From Aquarana catesbeiana (Eukaryota > Chordata > Amphibia > Anura > Ranidae): a stretch of DNA of 64,000 nucleotides. Position 1 is the first letter of the stretch; the number at the start of each line of letters is the position of its first letter. The notes under the pieces were generated by a model. It had not been told where the DNA came from and searched no databases. It saw only the letters and a list, made by a program, of their open reading frames with translations. The stretch spans positions 695,526,700 to 695,590,699 of the forward strand of contig NC_133326.1 in NCBI RefSeq assembly GCF_042186555.1, in the 5' to 3' direction. Shown piece after piece: positions 23,612-34,106 of this stretch. The position numbers were made by a program, and so were the translations under genes.

Positions 23612-24695
23612 TGGTGCTTGCCAGTTCAATAAAAAGCTTCCAAAAAAACTGTTAGCAATCGCAGGGATCAGGCCTGACTCTGCGAACGCTGCAGTTATGC
23701 GTTTAGTGTTTTGTAAGTGACAGTAATCGATCGATACTGCACTTGGGTGGGATGGGCTGGGCCAGGCGGAGGGGCAAAATGCAGGTGCTAGCAGGTATCT
23801 GGGCTGATCCCGCTAACACTGCGTTTTTGGGAACCCTAAACTGCTGGGGACGCTAGTATAGATCTGATCGGATCAGATATTGATCCGTTCAGATACTATA
23901 CCACTAAGGGAGGTGTATGCTGCGTGCGTGGGTGTTAGTGGTACTGGCACTAACCTGACGCTGCCTGGGGCCGGTGCTTGCTAGTTCACCAAAATGCTAC
24001 CAAAAAACTGTTAGCGATCGCAGGGATCAGGCCTGACTCTGGGAACGCTGCAGTTATGCGTTTAGTGCCTTGTAAGTGACAGTGATCGATCGATACTGCA
24101 CTTGGGTGGGCTGGGCTGGGCCGGGCGGAGGGGCACAACGCAGGTGCTAGCAGGTATCTGGGCTGATCCCGCTAACACTGGGTTTTTGGGAACCCTAAAC
24201 TGCTGGGGACGCTAGTATAGATCTGATCGGACCAGATATTGATCCGTTCAGATACTATACCACTAAGGGAGCTGTACGGTGCGTGCGTGGGTGTTAGCGG
24301 TACTGGCGCTAACCTGACGCTGCCTGGGGCTGGTGCTTGCCAGCTCACCAAAATGCTACCAAAAAAACTGTTAGCGATCGCAGGGATCAGGCCTGACTCT
24401 GCGAACGCTGCAGTTATGCATTTAGTGTTTTGTAAGTGACAGTGATCGATCGATACTGCACTTGGGCTGGGCCGGGCAGAGGGACAAAACGCAGGTGCTA
24501 GCAGGTATCTGGGCTGATCCCGCTAACACTGCGTTTTTGGGAACCCTAAACTGCTGGGGACGCTAGTATAGATCTGATCGGATCAGATATTGATCCGTAC
24601 AGATACTATACCACTAAGGGAGGCGTATGCTGCGTGCGTGGGTGTTAGCGGTACTGGTGCTAATCTGACGCTGCCTGGGGCGACGCATATCACCG
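23612..24695. repeat. Three tandem copies of a 360-bp unit inside piggyBac
   Basis: The phrase GTTAGCRATCGCAGGGATCAGG starts at 23651, 24010 and 24370, giving periods of 359 and 360 bp. Each unit contains GATCGATCGATACTGCACTTGG and AGATCTGATCGG..CAGATATTGATCCG. Copies are highly similar, with scattered substitutions. The third copy ends near 24695. Confidence 0.9.
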
Positions 24696-25308
24696 CCGGG
24701 CGACTGGGGGGCTAAACCTTTATTCGGTAATAAACGGCGGGTGCCCTGACACTATAAAAAATAAATGAACTAACCAGCGTCACCCGTAACGGTTATACGG
24801 TGATCAGTGGTGAAAGGGTTAACTAGGGGGCAATCAAGGGGTTAAAACATTTATTAGGTAGTATATGGGGGTCCCTGATGCTATAAAACGCTGACGGCGA
24901 ACCTAAATATTTACCTCACTAACTAGCGTCACCAGCGACACTAATACAGCGATCAGAAAAATGATTGCTTATTGACACTGGTGACAGGGGGTGATCAAGG
25001 GGTTAAAACTTTATTAGGGGGGGTTAGGGGGGTATCCTAGACCTAAAGGGGGGTAATACTCACTGTCCCAACACTGTAACTGTCACAAACTGACACCAAT
25101 GCAGTAATCAGAAAAAAAAAAAAAAAACTGCTGATGTCAGTTTGTGACAGGGAGGGGGGGGTGATTGGGGGGGGATCGGGGGGCGATCGGGGGGGGGATC
25201 GGGGTGTTTTGTGTGCCTGGCATGTTCTACTGTGTTGTGTAGTGTTGGTGCACTCACAAACCTGTCTTCTCTCCTCGGCGCTGCAACCGAGACGAGGAGA
25301 GATGACAT

Positions 25309-25351
25309 CATTTCCTTTGCTGCTGTTTAGCATACAGCAGCAAAGGAAATG
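25309..25351. repeat. Perfect 18-bp-arm palindrome in piggyBac right end
   Basis: Arms 25309-25326 (CATTTCCTTTGCTGCTGT) and 25334-25351 are exact reverse complements around a 7-base loop. A second palindrome, GCAAATCACGTACATGTACG and its continuation, lies at 25486-25516. Subterminal palindromes like these may be transposase binding sites. That role is inference. Confidence 0.75.
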
Positions 25352-26668
25352 ATCTGATTGGCCGGCGGCGATCGCGAGGGGGGGCCACGAACGGATGGCC
25401 TCCCCCTCATCTCCGATCGCCGGAGGACAAAACTGGACCACCTCGGGCACCGGGGGGGGTCCGATCGGACCCCCCACCCGCGGGAGGCAAATCACGTACA
25501 TGTACGTGATTTTGCCTGCCCGTGCCGCCTTGCCGACGTACATCGGCGTGAGGCGGTCCTTAAGTGGTTAAAGAGTGGTCATGTGTCATGCAGAACCTCC
25601 CTATCCTTCTACAAACTGGTGGTACCCCACGGATGACGTAAGTTTTCTGTATGTATAAAATGACTGTACTATTGAATGCCGTTGGGGAGACTATTGTTTC
25701 TTCTGTACGTTTCATCGGGAATGTATCTATGTTTTCATATGATTACCTTTCTAAAATAAAATAAAGAATTAAAAAAAAAATCACATGAAAAGTAATGAAA
25801 AAAAGAGTATTCAATGTTTTTATATTGCCATTATAATGAATTAGATAGATAGATGATATATGTTACTTACAGTTTTTTTTTATATATTCTTTATTTTATA
25901 GTAATACAAAGAAGGTAGCAAGGTATATATTTCCCTTCAGGGGAATATTAAACACATTATAAACCAAGGAGAATGCATTATCCTATCCCTCCCACCCCTA
26001 GCCCCCAAAAAAGAAAAAAAAACAAAACCCCCCCAACAAACCCCCCCGTCCCCCAGTCTCCCTCTCTCTTTGCTCATAACTTCTCTGCCTCTATGACTCC
26101 ATCAGCAAGAGGCTCTCCTCCGTTCTCCTGAAATCAAACCATTTCTGCCATGTCTCAAGATATTTCTCTCGTGTCTATTAGGTGTATAGACTCCTCTAAG
26201 GATCTCACCCACTCCACTCTTATTATCCAATCCTTCACATTTGGAGCTTCCGGAACTTTCCAGAAGCGTGGTATTAAAGCTTTTGCAGCTTTCAAAAGAA
26301 ACGGTACTAATAACCTACAATATTGGGGTACTTCCATATCTACATCATGGAACAAGCACGTCCAGGGTTTTTTTTTTATTTGTTCTCCCGTTATCTGTGT
26401 AATTTTACCCATGATTTTTTCCCAGAAGGGGTAGATTTTGGGGCAGTCCCACCATATATGTGCAAAAGTACCCACCTCCCCGCACCCCCTCCAACAGGTT
26501 GGGGGACTTTCTAACCTATATTCATGTGCCCTTTGGGGGGTCACGTACCACCTTGCTAATAATTTATAGATAATTTTGTATGTCTGAGTATCTCTTGCCG
26601 GTGCATACACCATTTTAAGTATCTTAAGCCTATGTTCCTCATCTCTCAAGGGTCCTATTTCTCTTTCC

Positions 26669-26828
26669 CAGGTAGACAGGGAGCCTCTTGTTTGCTTCGT
26701 CTCTCAATATTTTATAAACTTTAGATATGGTGCCCATTCTCTTTTGTCCAGGTAGACAGGGAGCCTCTTGTTTGCTTCGTTTCTCAATATTTTATAAACT
26801 TTAGATATGGTGCCCATTTTGCTCGGGG
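26669..26828. repeat. 80-bp tandem duplication within the antisense LINE
   Basis: CAGGTAGACAGGGAGCCTC starts at 26669 and again at 26749, followed by near-identical sequence. It lies in the ORF2 C-terminal region of the LINE and breaks the frame there. It is probably a replication-slippage or repair duplication after insertion. Confidence 0.85.
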
Positions 26829-27600
26829 GGGTGCTTAATACTTTTTCTATTGGTCTTTGTTGACCTTTTCCCCTCAGTGGTTGTGGAAGAGAATGTGTGA
26901 AGTGCTGTAGCTGTGCATATCTCCATTTATCCAGGGGTTTACTCCCCCATTCCCTCGTAATTTCTGTTTATGTGTAGTCTGTTACCCCTCATCACATCCT
27001 GTAGTTAAATTACCTCTTTTTTTGCCCACCTTGTGAAATATAGATATTCCTCCTTTCCTGGCTTAAAATAATTTGTGTTGGTGAGTGATATAAGTGATGA
27101 GTTATAATCTCATTTAAGTCTCATACTTACCCTGTCCCAAATCCTAAATGTGTTTTTCGTCAAAATATTAGTGTGGCGCTCTAACTCACGAAACTGACGG
27201 AATCCATATCATTTTTTCTAAATCTACCCCACATTGTGCTCTTTCTATATCCACCCAGCTTTTCCCTTTTCTATCATGGAACCAATCTACAATCATAGCG
27301 ATCGAGATTGCTTCATAATATCTTTTTAAATCCGGGGCACCCAATCCTCCCTGTCTTTTGTCCCTGGTCATAGTATCGTATGCTATCCTAGGGCGTTTGC
27401 TTGCCCAAATATATCTCAGTACGACAGATTGTAGCTTTCTAAAGAAATCAGGGAGGAGCGCAATTGGAATCATTGAGAAGGTGTAAATCAGCATTGGGAG
27501 GACAAACATCTTTACAGCGTTTATCCTGCCAATCCATGAAAAAAAGATGCTTCATCGAGTTCAACTGATCCTTAATCTTATTGAGCAAGGGGATATAGTT

Positions 27601-28542
27601 TGTGAAATGGTGTAAAAACCGCGCTTTAAGAACCAAACTATAAATTAAAAAAATATATATGATAAAATGAATTAAAAAGTGATACCAGGATGATAACCAC
27701 CGAACAAACATATAGGGAGCAGCAATTATTATGTACACATCAATACACATGCGAATAAGAAAAAGTAAGAAATTGCGCTACCCTTAAAAAATATATAATA
27801 TAATGTTGTGAGAATATATATATAAACCCACGTGATAATAATAACATTCAAGTGGTGAATTAAATTAGATAAGATGATATAAAACGTGAACCATAAACAA
27901 TGTCCATTGATCAGAAAACATCAAATTAACAAAACGAGCAATAATCAATGAACATTATAGTGTGGTGAACACCAATGAAAATAACATAAATCAGTGACAA
28001 CAATAACAGATGTCCAGTGATCGGTACACGTTAATGGTAACCGATCAGTGATCCATAAACAATATAGTGTAGTGAGCACCGGTGAAAATAAAGTCCAACT
28101 CAATAGCATAAATCTGTGAATCAGTTCCTGTTTCCCAATAATAAGTGCGATCCACCACCACAGGTCAGCGAGAATGCGCCCTTACCGGAATGCCGTGATC
28201 CCCCATCACAGAGGATCAGGGCAGGCATGTGTTGTACTGGATCCTGGCTCCATGGAACGGCAAACAAACACCAAATGGTATGAAGTCACCCGGAATCATC
28301 TTCTTGCAGTCCCGGAGCAGCTGGGTTCTTAGATGGGGAGCTTGTCAGTTGAGCTGCTGTGTAGGGGACATGCTCATAGTAGGAAATGGCAGAGTGACCA
28401 AGACATGACCTATAAGTGTGCTGCTTCTCCTTTTACTGTTACAGGGTGGGACGGAGACACAGGGAAATTCAAACTAGTAAAGCAGGGCAGACAGACAGGG
28501 AGCTTGATCAGCAATAACACAGGTATCATTCGCCATTTTCTT
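27601..28542. mobile_element. 942-bp retroposon nested in the antisense LINE
   Basis: The 14-mer AAGGGGATATAGTT is duplicated at 27587-27600 and 28543-28556, and the LINE ORF2 reading (ANYIPL, then NYIPLLNKIKDQL) resumes across it. The insert has no ORF. Read on the minus strand it passes through a GC-richer head, AT-rich runs of GTTTATGGATCAC type and a TTGCGCTACC-type phrase, ending AAGCGCGGTTTTTACACC. It shares style and phrases with 3265-3560, 8855-9700 and 47250-47800. The class (SINE-like or Penelope-derived) is not settled. Confidence 0.8.
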
Positions 28543-31439
28543 AAGGGGATATAGTTAGCTTTAAACAGATCCTTTGGGTCTGATGTCAGTTTTATGCCCA
28601 GGTATCCCAACTCCCTCCTCCGCCAAGTAAAGGGAAACTTAGACTGAATTGCTCTCTGCTCTCCCATCTGAAGTGTTATATTTAAGAGTTCGGATTTACC
28701 CATGTTTATTTTAAAATTCGTAAATTCCCTGTATCGTTTAATCTCCTCAAGAAGGATAGGAATTGTTGTTCTAGGGCTGGAGATAAAGCAGAGCAGGTCA
28801 TCAGCGAATGCCACCACCTTGTGTCCCTTTCACCCTCCCAGATTCCCTTGATATCTGGATTTTTGCAAATCGCTGCTAATGTGGGTTCCAAGGTTAATAT
28901 AAACAGAATTGGGGAAATAGGACATCCCTGTCTTGTCCCATTACATAATTCAAGGGGGTTCCATTCACTCTAATTCTAGCTCTTGCGTGGTGGTATAGAG
29001 AGGTAATCCACATCATCATCCTCTCACCTACTCCCAAATACTTTAGCATTTCAAACATGAACCCCCAGTCAACTCTATCGAAGGCCTTTTCGGCATCGAT
29101 TGACATGAGTACTCCCGGAAGACCTCTCCTACTTATCTCCTGAATTAGAAAAATAGATTTCAGGGAATTATCCCTCCCTTCCCTACCCAGCAAAAACCCC
29201 ACCTGGTCATTTTGCACCCACCTAGGTATCCATCCCTTTAGTCTATCTGCTAATATTTTAGCAAATATTTTTATATCAGTATTTAATAGTGAGATCAGCC
29301 CATAGCTACCTGGGTATGCTGGGTCTTTACCTTCCTTTAAGATGAGAGTGATGTGGGCCAGGAGGGACTCCTATCGAAGAGTCTCTCCCTCTCCCAGAGC
29401 ATTTAGATAATAACAGAGTTTAGGTGCTAGAAATTTCAAAAAATGTTTGTAATATAAGATTGAGTATCCATTGGGGCACGGGCTTTTCCCAAGGGCAATA
29501 TTACTTATTGCTTTTTCTACCTCCTCCTGCGAAATTGGGGTCTCAAGGAGCTCTGCCTCTTTCTTCTCTGCCCTGGGAAGGTCTAGGCCCCACAGGTACT
29601 TCTGAATATCCTCCTTCCTCCTCTATCCTTCTTCTTTCCTTCCCACCTTGTATAGGGCACTATAATAGGAGTGGAATACTTCTGCTATGTTAGGGGAGGA
29701 GAATTCTAACCCACCTCCTTCATTTCTAATCTTAGGTATGAAATTCTTGTTCTTTTTTTCCTTAACTCTCCTCACCAACCATGTGCCTGTTTTATTACCC
29801 CCCTGATATTTTTCCTTATTTATGTAATCAAAAGCGCATTTCCTATCCTGTTCTAGCAAATCCTCTAATTCCCTTCTTATCCCTATTAGTTTTTGTCTAT
29901 CATGTAACCCCCTTGGTCACGTCCCTTGTTCAAGTTCTTGGATCTCTTTATAAAGTAGTGACATCTTTTTCCTCCTCTCTTTTTTTTCCCTGCTCCTATA
30001 CTAATTAGGACCTCTCTTATGTACGCTTTATGAGCCTCCCAAAGTGTAGCCTTAGAAATTTCTTTTGTGTCGTTTAACTCAAAGTATATCCTTAGTTCCT
30101 GCTCTACCCTTTCGGCCATATCTGGGTCTTGGATAAGGGAGTCATTCAATTTCCAGTTCGTCCCAGTCCGAGCAGCCCCAGATATCTCCAGTTGGATTTT
30201 CACTGGGGCATGGTCAGATAAAGTGATTTCTTTAATTTCTGCTGTCTTGAGATTTTGGATCCATTGATGTTCTATTAGGATATAGTCTATCCTTGAGAAT
30301 GATTTATGAACCGGGGAATAAAAGGTGTAGTCTCGCTTCTTTGGGTGGCATACCCTCCATGCATCCATTAGCTGGAGGCCCCTAAGCTTTCATTTTAAAT
30401 CTTCTCGTTTATCCGTTGTGAATTTAGGGGCGTCACCTGAAGTATCGCACCCTGGATCTATACTATAGTTCAGGTCTCCAGCCACTATTAATTTCCCTTC
30501 TTTAAACCTCTCAAGCATATTCAAGACTCTCTTTAGGAATTTATCAGGGTTCCTATTGGGGGCATATATATTCGCTATTGTACAAGTCATATCAGACAGT
30601 TTCCCTTTTATGAAAAAATACCTTCCCTCTGGATCGGCCAGGCGCTCTCCCTCGACGAATATTGTTGTTCTATCAAATCCAATCGCAACACCCCTTGAAT
30701 GGGATGATCTTGCATCCCCATAGAACCACTTTGGAACTGTTGTGTCGCCAAGCTATCTTCTGACTCATGTGTAATATAGGTCTCCTGTAAGCAGACTACG
30801 TTTGCTCCCAAATGCTGTAGTTCCCTGTTAACTTTGTACCTTTTTTTGCAGTATTTAGTCCCCTTACATTATATGTAACCAAATTTACAACCCCCATAAA
30901 TCACTCAGGTAGGAGCTTCCGATTAATCCAGTGAGGTATTCTGGGAGAGAGAGAAAGGGAAAGATAAGAAAAAAAAAAGGGGGGAAGAAACCCTTACATC
31001 AAACCCTTCCCCAATCCTCCCCCACCCCCCCTCCCCTGTTCTACCACCACCCCCCTCCCCACCATCCCCCTTGTCTGGAACATATTGCCTGGTGGGCTGG
31101 GCAGACCCCCTATTTTGTTCAGTATATGGACCCTGGAGACACCCACCTGGTGTCTCCCTATTACCATACTCCCCGATGGGCTCGCACCAGCCACCCCCCG
31201 AAGCACACCCCAGACCCCCCCTCCGGCCCTGCACTTAATACTTCTTTTACATGTTACTTGTACTGTAATAATGTCGCTAATCCTCACCACTGGCTAAGGC
31301 CCGCTCCCGTCCCCTCACCCCCACCCCATCTCAACCTCTTTGAGGAGTATATCATTCCTTCCCCTTCACTTCAGCCTGGGTTATGGGGGGGGGGAAATAT
31401 CCAATTTACTACAGAAGTCCCCTAAGTCCTCCAGAAATC

Positions 31440-32406
31440 TTAGTACTGCAGATCGACCATTTTTCCTTCCGAAGTTATCTCGGATGACCTCACAAGTTCA
31501 GTGAGGGGTTTCAAAAGCCTCCTTCTTGACAAAGTCTCAGCTGATAGATCTGCAAACACTTGTAGGTCTACTCCTTCATAACCCACACCAGGGGATTCCC
31601 GCAGTTTTTCCATAATTTTTACTTTTTCTTCTGTGTAATGAAACCTTACTATAACGTCTCTTGGGCTCTTGGATCTATGTGTATTGAACCGTGCAATCCT
31701 ATGGACTCCGTCTAATTTCAAAGGCTCTGTTAATTCTTTTTCCAGGAGAGGGTTGAATAGATGCTGTACTATTGTCGTCAAGTCCTCGCTCTTGTACTTC
31801 TCGGGGAGCCCTTTTATTTGCAGATTTTTATGAAGGCCGCGATTCTCGTAATCTTCTAACTTGTAGTGGAGGCCCCTGTTTACGCTGTGTAGGTAGTTTA
31901 ATTGTTTACTAATATCCTCCAATCTCTTCTCGTGGTCATCTAATCTACCCTCCGTTTCCTCCACCCTTCAAAGTACCTGCCCAATGTCCTCTTTCAATGA
32001 TGCCTCCATTTTGGACAGCATCTCTGCCAGCATCTCTTTAATTTGTATGCCTTCCTCCTGCTTTTTTAGTTGGAGCGATCTGTTCCCTGTTGGGTCCTCC
32101 TCCCCCCGCCTTTCCTTTGCATCCCTTCTTGGGTCTTGGAGCTAACTAGGGGGGGTTCCCGTTGCTTCTTGGTCTTGTTGTTTTACCTTCTAGCCCTTTC
32201 CCCATTTTATTCTCCTCTTCTGCCAGTTTTTGTTTATTTGCTCCTAAGCATGTTGGGGCTCCCATCTTAGGGCTACTTTGTGATTCTTCCAAAATGCTAG
32301 CATCTGCAGACATATAGCTCTGTATACTCCCGGGGCTTAACACAGCTGTGGCCCCTTTATTCACTTTAGTTGACTTCCCCCTCACTTCTTTATCTTGTAT
32401 CTCCAC
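31440..32406 (-). pseudogene. L1-type ORF1 protein
   Basis: The main open frame (31440-31964, 174 codons) starts inside a coiled coil (ETEGRLDDHEKRLEDISKQL), continues to the RRM-like region (ENRGLHKNLQIKGLPE, LDGVHRIARF, SPRDVIVRFHY) and ends in the C-terminal domain (DLQVFADLSAETLSRRRLL). An N-terminal low-complexity part is readable in the frame 32146-32406 (from MEIQDKEVRG). Frameshifts separate the two between about 31965 and 32146. The protein would package LINE RNA; this copy is broken. Confidence 0.8.
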
Positions 32407-33193
32407 TAGGGTCGCTAAGTGCCTTTAGTGCAATCTTGATACAACAGAGAAGTAATTTTTTATGCAAGTATCTTCCAGTGATCAATAAAAACATATAATA
32501 GGGAGAGCTACCGGGGAGGGAATCAGGGAAGAGAAAGGAAAGGGGGGGGCGGATGACCCAAGTCCTCCTCCAATCTGTTGTTAATATAGATCCTCATCCC
32601 ATATGCCACACGTCCCCCTAAACACAGTAAAGTCTCTCCAATATCCTAGGATAATATGGGGATTTCAACATTTAATAATCCTGTGCAGGAGGCATAACGG
32701 AGGGTTCTTATACCAAGTACAAGGAACTGTCAAAGTGTCAACATCACCTCTCCTTCAAGCCTCTCGCTGTCCCGATCTATGCCAATCTGTCACAGGGGGA
32801 TCACATGAATACAGGGGCACTCTCACCTCCTCCTTCACCGTCTGTCATTAGAGTCCTATGACAAGGCTCCCCCTTCCCGCTACAGCGCTGCATCCATCCA
32901 GCCCGACTATGATGAATCCTCCTCCCTTCGCCGCTGTGATCTGGCGGAATGTCTGGTCTCCTGGTTCGGAGGTAGGAGCAGGGGTGGTGGTGGATGGTGG
33001 TAGGTGGCGGAGAGCGGACCCGGTCAATCCAGCAGTGAGAGCATGGCAGCTTGTCAGGCAGGAGCCAGCTCCATTTCTCCATGCTGCCGGCGTCTCTTCA
33101 TCCGACTACAGACAGAGCGGGTGTACAGGGAGGGCCGAGGATCTGGGCTACGCTTGAGGTACGCCTACGTGCTGGCGCTCTGCCCCATCCTCC
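32407..33193 (-). promoter_or_regulatory. 5' UTR/promoter region of the antisense L1
   Basis: About 0.8 kb upstream of ORF1 is GC-richer than the surroundings and ends at the target duplication. Frames here do not resemble proteins. By position it should hold the internal LINE promoter. No specific promoter element can be assigned by eye. Confidence 0.5.
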
Positions 33194-33605
33194 ACCTACA
33201 GTTTTAAACTGCTATTAAATACATTAAACAAAATGTAATAAAAAAATGCAATATTTAAATTACTGATAATAAATACAAACTTTTGATTTTAGATGCAACT
33301 CAAAAAATAAATAAAAAATAAATATAATTAAACAACTAATTTTTATTCATAAATTTTAATTACTACAAACTTCAGATTTATAGTGAGAAAAATGAAATTG
33401 TCCTCAATTTTTTTTAAGATTTGACAGAGGAAAGGTGGGGCGCTTAAAAAAAGGGTTTTGTTTGCAAGGAACTTTTTTACAGCACCCATTTTGACTAAAT
33501 GACTGTAGATAAGGAGATCACATTTTTTTGAATTGATATCCTGACCTCAGGTCATAGGTTGTAATATCATTATTAAATGATTTGGTGTTATATGTACCTG
33601 ATGTC
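33194..33605. repeat. Copy A of the duplicated segment (right part)
   Basis: TACAAACTTTTGATTTTAGATG and TAAATATAATTAAA (33270-33330) match ACTTTTGGCTTTAGATG and TAAATATAATTAAA at 63834-63891 in copy B, after the LINE insertions are removed. No ORF. The Harbinger element follows. Confidence 0.6.
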
Positions 33606-33787
33606 TAATGCCGCGTACACACGGTCGGACTTTTCGTCTACAAAAGTCCGACAGCCTGTCCGACAGACTTCCGACGTACCTTCGGCGGACTTGCGGCAGA
33701 CTTTCTTACGAACGGACTTGCACACACACGACCACACAAAAGTACGACAGCCTAGTACGCGGTGACGTACACCAAGTCCGACGAGAC

Positions 33788-33794
33788 TATAAAA
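33788..33794 (+). promoter_or_regulatory. TATA box of the Harbinger transposase gene
   Basis: TATAAAA lies about 180 bp inside the left TIR and about 310 bp upstream of the transposase start codon, in otherwise GC-balanced DNA. By position it is the likely core promoter. Confidence 0.5.
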
Positions 33795-34106
33795 CGGAAG
33801 TTCAATAGCCCGTACGACACCCTTTGGGCTCCTTCTGCTAATCTCGTGTTTATCTCGTGTTAGTAGAAGTTTGGTGAGAGACGATTCGCGCTTGTGAGAC
33901 TCGTATTTTTCAGTTCGTTTTAACTGTTGTTCAGTCTGTGCTTGTGAGGTTTGTATCTGCTTTTCAGTGCGTTTGGTCAGTTGGCATTGAGAAATCTTTG
34001 TTTTATTGGCCGCTCGTTCCTGATTTTCAGGTCGTTCTTCACAGGCCTTGCTGTTCTTCAGTGCGTTCTGTTTAGTGCGTTCTGACCAGCCGACCGTTTT
34101 GAAGCC

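Larger units (their letters stand above)
19712..25571 (-). mobile_element. piggyBac-family element, TTAA to TTAA
   Basis: The left boundary reads TTTAACCACTTGAG (TTAA at 19712-19715) and the right boundary reads CTTAAGTGGTTAAA (TTAA at 25568-25571). The ends are inverted (AACCACTT/AAGTGGTT) and the duplicated target is TTAA, both piggyBac hallmarks. The host LINE 3' UTR resumes after the right TTAA. The only transposase sequence left is a C-terminal Cys-rich tail on the minus strand at 23169-23555. The remaining 5.4 kb is repetitive non-coding DNA. It is therefore non-autonomous. Confidence 0.85.
13631..25775 (+). mobile_element. L1/Tx1-type LINE (ORF1-truncated), split by piggyBac
   Basis: The 14-mer AAAAATCACATGAA occurs at 13617-13630 and 25776-25789 and is the target-site duplication. 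Between them lies a LINE with a partial ORF1, a 1.4-kb inter-ORF region, ORF2, and a 3' UTR ending AATAAAGAATT plus an A-run (25755-25780). The 3' UTR is interrupted by the piggyBac at 19712-25571. Without it the LINE is about 6.28 kb. The 5' end is missing, since the element starts inside ORF1 at the end of the coiled coil. Confidence 0.85.
26155..30811 (-). pseudogene. L1-type ORF2 protein (endonuclease-RT), broken
   Basis: Fragments follow in order on the minus strand. Endonuclease: ANVVCLQETYIT (from 30808), VAGDLNYSID (near 30500), SRIDYILIE (near 30290) and LSDHAPVKI (near 30215). Linker: 29623-29859. RT: NDQVGFLLGREGRDN (near 29211), MSIDAEKAFDRVDW (near 29105) and VAFADDLLCF (near 28814), so the catalytic FADD is retained. 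C-terminus: ARWYVTPQRAHE and HIWWDCP in 26155-26649, with the first knuckle as CWRGC. Frame changes lie between nearly every fragment, and the 942-bp insert splits the post-RT region. It is non-functional. An 80-bp tandem duplication sits at 26669-26828. Confidence 0.9.
25877..33193 (-). mobile_element. Near full-length L1-type LINE, antisense
   Basis: The 12-mer ACYTACAGTTTT occurs at 25865-25876 and 33194-33205 with one mismatch, flanking a minus-strand LINE. The 3' poly(A) is the T-run at 25873-25881. ORF2 lies at about 26155-30811, ORF1 at about 31440-32406, and a GC-rich 5' UTR at about 32407-33193. A 942-bp retroposon is nested at 27601-28542. Without it the LINE is about 6.38 kb. Sequence flanking both sides continues copy A of the duplicated segment, which supports these boundaries. 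Confidence 0.85.

Noticed and set aside
24239..24439. 66-codon ORF in the 360-bp tandem array
   Set aside because: Present in only one of the three units and without a motif. Chance frame in GC-balanced repeat DNA.
30931..31425. 164-codon Pro/Thr-rich ORF on the plus strand
   Set aside because: It is antisense to the LINE inter-ORF region and C-rich. No family resemblance.
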